DNA from: Dryocosmus kuriphilus
Lineage: Eukaryota > Arthropoda > Insecta > Hymenoptera > Cynipidae
DNA length: 64,000 nt
Assembly: GCA_038277395.1 (NCBI GenBank)
Contig: CM076194.1
Coordinates: forward strand, 112,619,417 to 112,683,416
Direction of reading: 5' to 3'
Shown: positions 43,901 through 53,717 of the stretch, one piece after another
How positions within the stretch are numbered: the first letter of the stretch is position 1
How the letters are laid out: each line of letters opens with the position of its first letter
Notes under the pieces: generated by a model
What the model saw: the letters and a program-made list of their open reading frames with translations, nothing else
Told to the model about the DNA's origin: nothing
Database searches by the model: none
Position numbers and translations under genes: made by a program

Positions 43901-44719
43901 ACTCATGAATAATGCAGTTTACGGAACGACAATGGAGAACGTACGAAAATATGTTGATGTGAAATTCTTGACAAAGCATGAGGGTAGATATGGAGCAGAA
44001 GCCCTCATAGCCTGACCAAACTTTCACAGTCGAGCAATCTTCAGTGAAAATCTCGTTGCGATTGAACTGAGAAGCACTGAAGTTTTGTTTAACAAGCCGG
44101 TCTACGTAGGGCTTGCTGTGCTGGATATCTCCAAAATCATAATCTACGACTTTCACTACGACTACAGTCTTATTTATGAAGTAAAATGTAATGAATTTAT
44201 GCCGACATGAAAGATGACATTGACAAATTTTACACCTCCCACTACCCTTGAGACAATGTTTTCGGAATGCCGCAAGTCAACAAAAAAGTTTTAGGCCTCA
44301 TGAAGGATGAGTGTTGGGGCAACATTATCACTGAGTTTGTTGGCTTGTTGAGTAAAATGTACAGAATCCGTGTAAACGGCGAAGACTTTGTGAAAAAAGC
44401 CAAAGGCGTAAAAGCAGGTATTGTACGCAAAACAATCACATTCGACTATTACACGGAATGATTGAGAAATTTGTCAGTTTAAAGCAGAACCCAGTATGTC
44501 ATCAGATCAAGACTACACAACGTCGAGACCATCAGACAGTCGAAAATTGCAATGAGTCCACATAATGATAAGCGATGCTTACTCCCCAACACCACAGACA
44601 CGCTTGCGTGGGGACACTACCGACTAAACGATGCAATGGACGTTGATCCTACTGACGACGATGACGATATACTCACAGACGATGATTATGACCTTTTGGA
44701 CATGCTTGTTAAAAATTAG
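40927..44719 (+). pseudogene. polB: Polinton protein-primed DNA polymerase B, broken
   Basis: The sequence encodes a family-B, protein-primed type polymerase spread over several frames. The N-terminal region (40927-41547) is followed by the conserved FEENDPGWILHSIIKL block (41540-41600), the exonuclease-side segments (42150-43080), and the palm. Motif A near 43480 reads LHKNNLYGWAM, where the usual catalytic Asp is replaced by His. Motif B (FEKNLFKLMNNAVYG) near 43890 is intact. At motif C near 44165 the stretch that should carry YTDTDS is missing, so FHYDY runs straight into SLIYEV. The C-terminal part ends in an acidic tail at the TAG at 44717. There are at least eight stops or frameshifts. 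It would replicate the element's linear DNA from terminal-protein-primed ends, but this copy is dead. Confidence 0.93.
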
Positions 44720-44771
44720 TTACTGCAGACATAGCATCATAACTGCATTTTGATATCGCCTTTGTAAATAG
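44720..44771 (+). other. polymerase 3' untranslated region up to the LINE insertion
   Basis: A short stretch after the polymerase stop ends in CTTTGTAAATAG (44760-44771). The same 12 bases occur at 49256-49267 on the far side of the LINE plus satellite, where an AATAAA at about 49291 could be the polymerase poly(A) signal. This is consistent with an insertion into the 3' untranslated region. Confidence 0.6.
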
Positions 44772-45575
44772 TTACTTTCTTGTAAATATGTTATTATTAT
44801 TATTATTATGGGCCTACCTCCTCCCACAGGTACTCATGACCCGGTACTTCGCTATCAAACACGGTCGCGAACGCGGCAAGTGCTCAGTAGATTCGTTTGT
44901 GTCAGATGCGTTTTCAAAAATTATTCTGCTTCCGCATTCGTCAAATAATTAAAATAATCCTGCTCTGGACCATGAAGCATAGCAGCTTTTGCTCAGGCGT
45001 AAAGTGATGCCTGAAGTATGACGTGTTTTTCTGAATTGAGGAAATTCACAAATGTCTCAAACAGACGCCCAAAAAACCATTGCTTGTTTCTTTTTTTTTT
45101 TAACGAACAATGCTCCCTTACAGGCAACATTATCAGAGACATGTGTCCTCAATTCTTTTTTAGTATTATAAATTTCAAGCGATATTGCTAACCCCAGGTG
45201 CCAAGAGGGCAAAAGCACTCCCCAAAGAGAGAGATAGCGAGAGAAAGAAAGTCAGAGACATACCTGGGAATGGAAAGCAGAGCATTCGTCAAGATTTTTT
45301 AAACCAGCATCTGAGACAAACGACTCAATTAATATAATACTATTTCGAGCGGTGGACAACACACATAACTTTACAAACGTACGCGGACATACACGAGACG
45401 ATAGCGAACACAATAATAACATTAATAACAAGAACAAAAATAAATAAAAGTCACAAGACATGATAATAAAACTAAATAAAACTCTGTCAAAGAAATTTTT
45501 TAAAATATTAAAAATGCATAACGCGGGGTTGTGAACTTTTAGTGTACGTGGGATAGCCTTTTTTACAGAAGACGA

Positions 45576-48274
45576 TTAGCCGCTATCATTGGTAACGCCC
45601 ATAAAACTCCGGACGATGCGGCAGGTGTTAAGCAATATCGCCTTCTGTATAAGATGTAAAAATTTCCCAGCTCTGAGGTCTTCCAAGTGCTGGATGCATC
45701 TCACGTGAACGTTCCCTGTGGAGGAGATTACTACCGGGTGAAGGGTGACCTTCTTCACCCTCCACACGGTCATGGTCTCCTGACGCAACTCCGCATACTT
45801 CTGGATCTTCTCAGTGTATCGAAGTTGGATATTGTGGCTTAAGGGAACACTAATCTCAATAATTCTGACATGTTCCTCATGTTTGTTCCACCAGTGGACG
45901 TCTGGTCGATTATGCCTGACCAGGTGGTCTGTCAGGATAGTCCTGTCTCAGTAGAGGAGATGATGTTCGTTCTCTAGTACTCCTACAGGGGAGTATTTAT
46001 AATAAGGCTTACGTTCCTCTAGCAAACCAAGATTTAGAGCAATCTGTTGGTGGATAATCCCTGCAGCATCATTGTGTCTGCGGATATATTCTTGCGAGGC
46101 AAGCATCGTACAGCCATCAATGATGTGCTCGATTGTCTCATTTAGATTTCCACAGAGGCGGCATTTATCCATTACCCCTCTGTTTCCGGAAAGAGTTCTC
46201 CCCGCTTTACCCAGAGGTTTGAAGCATTAGTATCTACGCATGGAAGATCTAGTATTTGAGGGTGCTTTCCATGCAGTTGCTTACCACGCCATTGAGCATT
46301 AAGTTGTTAAACAGTTAGGTGTCCGATGTTTTGGTAATTAGCAACTGCAAGCTTAAGAGGGGTGTACAAGTCTACTCTGCAGATGTAGTCGTAAAGCGGG
46401 ATATTCGTCCTGTTGAGAAAGTATTCGCGTAGCTGTGTAACCTGTGAGTCACAAAGCCGTCGAACGTCCAAAACCCCTCTACCCCCAAGCTTGCGTGGTA
46501 GGACTATTCTCCCCACAGCCGTCCTCTCGTGATGCATCCGATGTTCAGACATTTTCACGCGGATGATTCGGTTTAAAGCCTCAAGGTCCGTTTCAGACCA
46601 CAATAATAACCCAAAGGAGTATGTTAGGAGAGGGATAGCAAATGTGTTACTTGCTTTGGTGATGTTCTTAGCAATGAAACCGGTAGACATGATCGAACTC
46701 AGTCGTCTCGAAAAGGAAGTCTTAAGTGCCTTTTTCATTGCAGACAGGAGTGGTCCTCTTGCCTGCAATATACCGAGATACCTTTACGACTCCCCAACAA
46801 TCATCGTCTGTATTAGATCATGATCGTCCACCTCCAGTGGTGTGATCATCTCTCCACGGGAGAAATACAGTTTTCTGCATTTATCCAGGCCCTGATTCAT
46901 CCTGGTGTCGCTGGAAAACTGCAGTAAGATGTTGAGAGAGTCTTGCAGCTTGCACTCTGAGCCAGCATAAACCTTAAGGTCATCCATATAAAGGAGGTGA
47001 GTGAGCTGAGATTCTGACACTCCCGCCATAATATTGAACCCATAGGACGTGTTGCTAAGTGTCCTGCTTAAAGGGTTTCAGGCTAAACAGAGCCGTAATG
47101 AACTGAAACAGTCACCTTGGAAGATACCTCGTTTAATTGACAAGGACTGAGTGTCCCTCGCGGCTCCGCGACTAAAACATCTGATTTTCGTGCACCATGT
47201 GCTCATTGCGTGATCCAGAAGTTGAGTCACGCGTGGACAAATCTTATATATCCTTAGGACCTCAAGCAAATAGTCGTGGGGCACCGAGGGAAAAGCCTGT
47301 TTATAGTCAATGTAGGCTATGCGCAAATTACGTTGATGGTGCTTCGCATGCAACGCGGCCACAGTGTCAATTGTAACCAAGTCCTTGCAACCACGGGAGC
47401 CTCGACAGCAACCCTTTTCTGCTTATGCGAGGACGTTCTTCTCCTCACAGTGTTTATAGATGCCTTCGGATATAATAGCCGTGAGACACTTGTAGAGTGT
47501 GGAAAGGCAGGCAATTGGTCGATAGTCTTTAGGACTATTAGGATCTGGTTTTTTTGGTATCATATGCGTGACTGCCTCTGCCACGAAGAAAGCCATAAGT
47601 TCCGGATTGTCTAGAATGGCCTGAAGAGCGCCTGCAAGGGCGGGGTGCAAAGCCACCAGATACTTGTACCAGGAACTGCGCACCCCGTCCGGACCAGCCG
47701 CCTTCCAGTTCTTTGCCCTCTTTAGGATGCGAGTTACCTCTGAAGCTGTGATAGATAGATCATCCATCGCAGGCAGTTCTGAAACTCTGTCCTTTTCGGG
47801 GTCAAGCCACGGCGTGTCCAGATCACTTGACACATGATTACCCCAGATATCTGACCAATATCCAGCCATCTCCTCAGCACTCGGAGGTTCACTGGCATTA
47901 TTGATTTCCCCATCAGAAAGTTTACGGTAAAATTTCTTTTCATTCTGTAGGAAGGTCTTGCTGTCATAACCTCTCGCGGTAGACCGCTTGAAGCATCGCA
48001 GACGCGCTGACAGGACCATGAGCCTTTGTCTGAAGTATTCAATTACTTCGTCTAGATCTTTAGATATTCTTGGATTGATGTTAAGTGGACGAAAGATTTC
48101 CTCCACGTGGCGAGTCAGCTTCTGTGCCCGATTGCCCTTTCGAAACTGGTACAACCGACCAAGTTTAGCTCTCATTTTGCTGACTTCGTTTTGAAGCCTA
48201 AACTTCCATGGAGGATCTGACTTACTCCTGGGGAAGTAGGTGTTATTTCCCCTAGGCTTGATTTTGATGCTCAA
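45576..48274 (-). pseudogene. LINE 3 reverse transcriptase with C-terminal restriction-like endonuclease, broken
   Basis: Pieces in order on the minus strand: N-terminal region and RT start (48274-47423: KNWKAAGPDGVRSSWYKY, HMIPKKPDPNSPKDYRPIA); then after a TAA, GCCRGSRGCKDLV and AYIDYKQAFPSVPH (47380-47078). Motif C is LLYMDDLKVYAGS (47029-46784). Thumb and following region are at 46768-46307. A zinc-knuckle-like CRLCGNLNETIEHIIDGC is at 46172-45948. A region with RPDVHWWNK, then RIIEISVP, at 45890-45840 is the PD-(D/E)xK signature of R2/R4-type endonucleases. The C-terminus is at 45576. About five stops and frameshifts are present. Such elements are often site-specific in rDNA or microsatellites, but this copy is inside a Polinton. 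Confidence 0.85.
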
Positions 48275-48284
48275 AGTCCTGGCT

Positions 48285-49262
48285 GTACAGCGGTATCACT
48301 TGCGTTGAGGTGAATAGACTTTGTTGAATCTGACTCTAGTTCAACTTTTGTAAATGCACAGCGGTATCACCTGCGTTGTTGCGAATGGATTCTTGCAAAT
48401 CTGACTCTAGTTCAACTTTTTTAAATGCACAGCGGTATCACCTGCATTGTGGTGAATGGATTCTTGCAAATCTGACTCTACTTCAACTTTTGTAAGTGCA
48501 GAGCGGTATCATCTACGTTGAGGTGAATGGATTATTGCAAATCTGACTCTAGTTCAACTTTTGTAAATGCACAGCGGTATCATCTGCGCTGAGGTGAATG
48601 GACTCTTGCACATCTGACTCTAGTTTAACTTTTGTAAATGCACAGCGGTACCACCTGCGTTGTTGTGAATGGATTCTTGTAAATCCGACTCTAGTTCAAC
48701 TTTTTGAAATGCACAGCAGTATCACCTGCATTGTGGTGAATGGATTATTGCAAATCTGACTCTACTTCAACTTTTGTAAATGCACAGCGGTATCATCTGC
48801 GTTGAGGTGAATGGATTCTTGCAAATCTGATTCTAGTTCAACTTTTGTAAATGCACAGCGGTATCATCTGCGTTGAGGTGAATAGACTTTGTTGAATCTG
48901 ACTCTAGTTCAACTTTTGTAAATGCACAGCGGTATCACCTGCGTTGTTGCGAATGGATTCTTGCAAATCTGACTCTAGTTCAACTTCTTTAAATGCACAG
49001 CGGTATCCCCTGCATTGTGGTGAATGGATTCTTGCAAATCTGACTCTACTTCAACTTTTGTAAGTGCAGAGCGGTATCATCTACGTTCAGGTGAATGGAT
49101 TCTTGCAAATCTGACTCTAGTTCAACTTTTGTAAATGCACAGCGGTTTCACCTGCGTTGTGGTGAATGGATTCTTGCAAATCTGACTCTACTTCAACTTT
49201 TGTAAATGCACTGCGTTGAGGTGAATAGACTTTGGCGAATCTGACTCTAGTTCAACTTTGTA
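48285..49262. repeat. 71-bp satellite with an eight-unit higher-order repeat
   Basis: About 13.7 units share GCACAGCGGTATCACCTGCGTTG, GTGAATGGATTCTTGCAAATC and TGACTCTAGTTCAACTTTTGTAAAT. ACAGCGGTATCA starts at 48287 and, in the same unit variant (GAATAGACTTTGTTGAATC), at 48855, which is 568 bases or exactly 8 x 71 later. The following unit variants (GTTGTTGCGAATGG, CATTGTGGTG, GTGCAGAGCGGTATCATCTACG) recur in the same order, so the array grew by duplication of an eight-unit block. Confidence 0.93.
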
Positions 49263-49267
49263 AATAG

Positions 49268-49473
49268 GATATATATAGGAGTTATATATTTGAATAAAGA
49301 CAAAATATGAATGTATATAAATTGCTTTTTATTTATCAAGGAACCTTACATCTACTTAGTGTAAGCATATACTTTTCATATCTTGGTCTAATATTGGTTC
49401 ATCGTTGCTTCAACATTAACTCAACGTTGATTCAACATTGCACAGAGTTGATTCAACATCGCAAAAAAGTTGA
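49268..49473. other. Polinton spacer between polymerase and integrase 3' ends
   Basis: AT-rich, with AATAAA near 49291 (plus strand) and a patch of TTGATTCAACATTG-like units (49400-49475). It is probably the shared 3' untranslated region of the converging polymerase and integrase genes. Confidence 0.55.
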
Positions 49474-50402
49474 TTACATATCTGATTTGTCTATCCAGCT
49501 GTTGTGTGAACTATCAAAGCCTAACCACGTTACATAGACTTTATTGCCACGTCTCTTGATTACTTTTTCCACAAGGTATACGTCTGGATGATTAACTTTG
49601 ACAGGTTCCTGTTCATAGAATCCACCAGCGATACTTTTTTCTTAATAGTCCTTGAGCTTGTACGTTACTGGATTGGTAGGTATGACTTGTGTTACAGTGA
49701 ATATCTCTGTTGTCCAGTTGGGAGTATATCCTTCTTCAAAGACATGCTTGTGCTTACTGACTCGAACCCTATCACCAACTTTGAACTTTGCTATCTTCCT
49801 TCTGAGTATACATCGCATCTTTTGAAGCATTGCAAGAGATCCTTCTCATCCTCAGCAGTGACATTTCTGTGCTTCATACCGACTGATCGATGTTTTGTAT
49901 TGTTGTATTTGGAGATGAGATCAGGTAAAATGTCTATCCACTTGTAGTTACATCTCAAGCTAAATTTTGGCCACATCTTGTTCTTGAGCGTGCGATTAAA
50001 TCGTTCACAGATTGAATCCTTTAGATTACTGAGTGTTGAGTAGTAGAGATTAATCCTGCATTGCTGCATAAGATTTTTAAACTGCGAAATATAAAGTTCT
50101 TTGCCTTCGCCAGTGCATACGTTTTTTGGCGTACGACCCTGCACCAGTACACATTCCATTGCTGAAGTGACACCTGGTCCACTCTTGGTTTTAACAGGAA
50201 CAGCCCAGGCGTACTTGGAGAAAATATCTATTACAGTAAGTAAATACTTGTGACCATTATTCTCCTGGGCATAGGGTAACATTTCAACCAAATCTGCCTG
50301 CCAAGTCTCATCTATACCGTGCATTTGCACGCGACGACGTGGAGAATTCTTTCTAGCCGTCTTATGCAGTGCCGTGACTACTGCCAGTTTTTCCTTGTTC
50401 AA
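49474..50402 (-). pseudogene. int: Polinton integrase with C-terminal chromodomain, broken
   Basis: A retroviral-type rve integrase core: DETWQADLVEM (first catalytic Asp), TVIDIFSKYAWAVPV, then CTGEGKELY, where the usual second Asp (T-D-x-G) is Gly, and DSICERFNRTLKNKMW with the catalytic Glu. A frameshift near 49800 is followed by KFKVGDRVRVSKHKHVFEEG. A TAA lies near 49645, then a chromodomain-like end (VYLVEKVIKRR, VTWLGF, HNSWI) to the stop at 49474. Polinton integrase inserts the element and leaves a 6-bp duplication. The N-terminal zinc-binding part is not readable upstream of 50402. The Asp-to-Gly change and the breaks make it inactive. Confidence 0.92.
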
Positions 50403-50791
50403 TCTCGACGGCGTCTAGTCGAGCATCCAACTGAGAAATGAGTTCAGCGCTAAGAATTGACAAGTCTTGTTTGCTATCAGTCTGCAAGTTCTTTAGCTTC
50501 TCATTGATTGATTCCTCGAGGATACGTATCATAATTATTATTGTAAATCTCTGTTCGCACAAACGATGTGACTTCAAACACCGTACGTATCTATTTTTGA
50601 ATAATGCGCTGTACAATTCCCAAATTGACTGCGTCGTTTTGTTCTTTGGCCTCACTAACGTTGCACATTCTCTTGCCGTCTACGTCATAATGACCGTCGG
50701 AGGTAATTTTGAATCCCACACCAGGAGGTCCACGTCTTGCTGCTGCTGCAGCGGCTCGATCCAGGTGACGTCCAAATACATCGATACTCAT
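50362..50791 (-). pseudogene. Polinton fibre-like/coiled-coil protein, frameshifted
   Basis: It starts at the ATG at 50791 with MSIDVFGRHL, then RGPPGVGFKITSDGHYD and KRMCNVSEA. This short Gly-Pro-Pro-containing block recurs in insect Polinton proteins and is reminiscent of fibre or collagen-like proteins. After LGIVQRIIQK the frame shifts. The second frame (to about 50362) holds a Leu/Ile/Glu-rich helix (ILEESINEKLKNLQTD, LISQLDARLDAVEI) that predicts coiled coil. The end overlaps the integrase start in another frame. A virion surface or trimerising role is inference. Confidence 0.65.
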
Positions 50792-50824
50792 CGTGATACT
50801 GATGATATTTTAATGTGTACGCTC

Positions 50825-51669
50825 CTAATATATGATTCCGGCTTTCCGTAGTTCCTCAATGATGGACACGATTTCATTGTTGTAAATTGGATTACCTGCT
50901 AACTGAGACGCTAAGAGTACACAAAAACGATCCACCAGTTCGTTAGGGTCATCCCAGTAGACATAGTCAGTATTAACATTTTCCCTTGATACATTGTACA
51001 GTTTCGCAATAAAGTTCTTGCACTTGATACTATCGCCTTTTCGAACAGATTAAGTTGCACTGTACCGCTTCTTGTGTGCATTTGCAGCAATTAGAATTTC
51101 TTTATAATTCCTCATATCATCAGCACTGATATGTGATTCTTCAGGAGTCTGTCTAAACAGCAGTTCCAAGAAGTCAACGTTTTTCAAGTACTGTTTATTT
51201 CCAACTTGGATATATTGTCCCTTAAAGCTAATGGGTTTCTCGCCAATCATAAGAGATCCATTACTGAGCTTACGAACACCATAAATCATATCCAAGTACT
51301 GCTTTCTGTTTTGATTTAACATCCTAGAAAACTTGTTTGCTAAATACTCATAATTAACAGAAGATACAGTTTTATCTTCAACCATAGTTTTATCAAGCTC
51401 TCCTTCTTCAGCATCAGCTGTCACGTAGGAAACGTTATTTTCCTCCTCATCTTTTTCCTTCGCAGGTTCATCTTTCTTCTTGATTGAAGGACTAGATATA
51501 TCAACTAGCTTTGCAGTGGCATGGCGATTGGCTTAAACGTTTCACTCATTATCTTTTCAGTGACTTCTTTACCCATTTTCAGCATTCGATGTTTACGTCG
51601 AATCGCCTCACTAGCATTTGCGATTTGACGTAGCACCTCCTTCTCTTTGTAAAACTTTGATATGTTCAT
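50825..51669 (-). pseudogene. Polinton conserved protein (PY-like), broken
   Basis: It starts at 51669 (MNISKFYKEKEVLRQIANAS, then EAIRRKHRMLKMGKEVTEKI) with a helical, basic N-terminus. A TAG follows about 48 codons in, then one or two frameshifts across a Lys/Glu-rich linker at about 51430-51500. The middle domain (51424-51050) contains NGSLMIGEKPISFKG and FLELLFRQTP. After a further stop the frame resumes with YWDDPNELVDRF and ends SIIEELRKAGIIY at 50825. The WDDPNELVDR block is a recurrent signature in insect Polintons, usually in the protein called PY. Function is unknown, presumed virion-associated. Confidence 0.7.
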
Positions 51670-51720
51670 GTGTTCACGGCTCAATCTATAATGATATAAT
51701 TAACATAGCATAACTCGTAT

Positions 51721-52413
51721 TTATGGAGAGATAAAACAGTCAAATCCTTTTCGGTATATGACTTCCTTGAGCTCACTATCCTTGTCAATGATAACAAATC
51801 CATACTTGTCTGTATTCCAACATGCTGAGCATAAGTCTCGAAATTGATAGTAATTCATGTCATTGTTCACGTGATCGTCATACGCGTATCTCAAATTCGT
51901 CTCATACTGCTTGAAAAGTATCAACAGATTGACATTGTCTCGCACCAAATATTTAGGAATTCGAGTGTAAGTTTGACTTAAGTTAAAACTGTCAGCATGA
52001 GCGTGTCTGCCCATGCAGAAGAAGGCTCTACTGTTGTCCTGTTTTTTCACAGGACACATAATCAAATACAATTATAGAATTTGATTGAACTTCACTTGGT
52101 GATTCTACTTCCTTATGCACACTGAATGGAAAATACTCAACGCCATCTACATTATTTAACACCCGTTCCAGGAATCGATACTTTGGCTGTTTCAGGGATT
52201 TCGAGTAGACATAGACATTGGCAAATTTCCATCAGTTTGGGTGTATGATTAGAGCGAGTAATGTATTTGTCTTGCTACAGTTTGACGTCCACAAAAGGCT
52301 GCACGAATGCTGTCTGGTAGTAGACTGACATGACGTTTTACCCTCTTCTCTGATTGGATGAGGGAATCAAAGTTATCGACCGGAAGCTTAATAGGTTGTT
52401 TCTTGAACTGCAT
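51721..52413 (-). pseudogene. Polinton genome-packaging ATPase (FtsK/HerA type), broken
   Basis: The ATG at 52413 opens MQFKKQPIKLP...SEKRVKRHVSLLPDSIRAAFCG, which leads into the Walker A loop. There the frame shifts, and the next frame carries SNCSKTN, so the loop has both an indel and a Gly-to-Ser change. A TGA interrupts the following helix near 52230. The Walker B region near 52070 reads IIVFDY, with the second acidic residue replaced by Tyr. A TAG lies just after it. The C-terminal part (52071-51721) is open, with SFNLSQTYTRIPKYLVRDN and YYQFRDLC. It is the motor that packs DNA into capsids in adenain-encoding viruses. It is non-functional here. Confidence 0.9.
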
Positions 52414-52488
52414 CTTGACTTTGACTGTCGTAAAATCTATAAATGCAGTGCTTTTATAGCTTTCAAGTCAGTTGCGTGCTAACCTTCA

Positions 52489-53279
52489 ATGATTGTGCAT
52501 CGAGGTAAAGACTTAGTCAATCGACTTATCAACAAGTTGCTGTTTTTGAGTTGCATTTACCTGGCTATCAATACTGCGGTCCAGGTACTAAGCTAGTCAA
52601 ATGACTTGCTAGAGGCTATTCCGGTATCAATCCTCTAGGCGCAACGTGAAAAGAACACGATATTGCATATTCACGTAATCGTGAGAACGTTGAAGCGAGA
52701 AGCTCTGCAGATCGTGTACTTGCGAGGAAAGCATGGCAGCGAGTATTTGCTAGAGACGCTAGATTTTGCGAGAAAGCGGCAGCACTGGCAATAAAGAACG
52801 TAATAAATGCTAAGGTAAAACTCGGTATGGGGTTGAAGAGAAGTTCTTAGCAGAAGAAGAAGAAGGAGAAGAAGAAGAAAGGAATAGATTTTAGAAAGAT
52901 TGTGAATGCAGCTAAGAAAGCAATAAGCCGAAGTAGTGATGCAAAAGTGGCCATCAAGTCTGCAATCAGAGGAGCACAGGAAGCTGTCAAAGGTGCACAA
53001 GTGACAAATCCGCGTGTTCTACCAGTACCGTCGGAAGTCGGTGTTATCTTGCCACTGATTCCCATATTTGCTGGACTCAGTGCACTTGGAGTTCTTACTG
53101 GTGGAGCAGCTGGTGTAGCCAAGGCCGTAAACGATGCTAACGCAGCTAAAAAACAACTCGCAGAGGCTCAAGGTCATAACAAGACAAAGGAGGCTATTGT
53201 TCTAGGAAAGGGTTTACACCTGAAACCCTACAGGAAAGGTCTGGGACTTCATCTGAGGCCAGCGTCAAAAAACTTGTAG
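52489..53279 (+). pseudogene. Polinton phospholipase A2-like capsid-associated protein (PX-like C-terminus), broken
   Basis: The ATG at 52489 opens a short frame (MIVHRGKDLVNRLINKL). A frameshift then leads to LPGYQYCGPGTKL, which matches the calcium-loop Y-x-G-P-G of parvovirus VP1-type phospholipase A2. It is followed by ARGYSGINPL and EHDIAYS, with the catalytic His-Asp pair. Two TGA codons lie between these motifs, and a TAG at about 52848 follows an Ala/Lys-rich helix. The last frame is open to 53279 with a hydrophobic stretch (PLIPIFAGLSALGVLTGG) and two KGLxLKPY/RKGLGLHLRP repeats, typical of the Polinton PX C-terminus. In related viruses the PLA2 domain helps membrane escape. This copy is disrupted. 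Confidence 0.85.
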
Positions 53280-53680
53280 TGAAGCTACCTCATCGTGCAC
53301 TCATTGATGGCGATCTGTTGAAATATGCTAAGGCTATAAAAATTTCACATTTTCGTGGAGTGTTTATGCGTAATGAGCTACCAGTGCGTGGTCCTCGTCA
53401 AACTGAGTCAGCTTTTATAACTCTTGACGGCAGTCACGGCCCTGGTACCCACTGGGTGACATATAGAAAGATCGGTTATAATGTTCTATACTTCGACAGT
53501 TTCGGTAATCTTCGTCCACCATCGGATCTTGTCGATTACCTCGATGTTGGTAGCGTAATAGAGTACAATCATGATAGATACCAGGACTATGATAGTGTTG
53601 AGTGCGGACACTTGTGTTTAAAATTTTTGTGTAAACAGCTGTGTGTACAAGACAAATACTCTCTATATAAGAGAGTGTGA
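53279..53680 (+). CDS. pro: Polinton adenain-like cysteine protease, nearly intact frame
   Basis: An open frame of 133 codons overlaps the end of the preceding gene by one base. The residues expected of adenovirus-type (C5) proteases are all visible: His in GPGTHWVTYRK, an acidic residue in YFDSFGNL, and the nucleophile in VECGHLCLKFL. Family members process virion proteins during maturation. There is no ATG at the front of the open region: the frame opens with GTG (VKLPHRALIDGDLLKYAK) and the first ATG is internal at about 53367. The true start codon may be lost, or translation may need a different upstream start. It is the best-preserved enzyme gene in the element. Confidence 0.85.
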   Translation: MKLPHRALIDGDLLKYAKAIKISHFRGVFMRNELPVRGPRQTESAFITLDGSHGPGTHWVTYRKIGYNVLYFDSFGNLRPPSDLVDYLDVGSVIEYNHDRYQDYDSVECGHLCLKFLCKQLCVQDKYSLYKRV

Positions 53681-53717
53681 CGTACTGATTAGATACATTA
53701 GAGAGAAGAACACCATC

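Larger units (their letters stand above)
44772..49267 (-). mobile_element. LINE 3: R2/R4-like non-LTR retrotransposon with 71-bp repeats at its 5' side
   Basis: On the minus strand, the order is a 71-bp satellite (49260-48285), the reverse-transcriptase ORF, a CCHC-like motif, a restriction-like endonuclease, and a 3' region ending near CCATAATAATAATAATAA (44790-44810). A 12-bp match, CTTTGTAAATAG, brackets the block. The C-terminal position of the endonuclease and the YMDD-type RT motif point to the R2/R4 group and not to the apurinic-endonuclease LINEs elsewhere in this window. Whether the satellite is the LINE's 5' untranslated region or an older target is unclear. Confidence 0.8.

Noticed and set aside
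45252..45461. Hydrophobic 69-codon minus-strand frame between polymerase and LINE 3
   Set aside because: It lies in the 3' untranslated region of LINE 3, is low-complexity (Leu/Phe runs from AATAAC repeats) and has no recognisable family.
48285..49262. CRISPR-like array
   Set aside because: The units are contiguous 71-bp repeats without unique spacers, and the DNA is eukaryotic. It is a satellite.
52453..52473. TATA-like TTTTATAGC plus TCAGTT as a promoter of the PLA2-like gene
   Set aside because: The spacing (about 15 bases) is too short for a TATA/initiator pair, so it is not listed as a feature.
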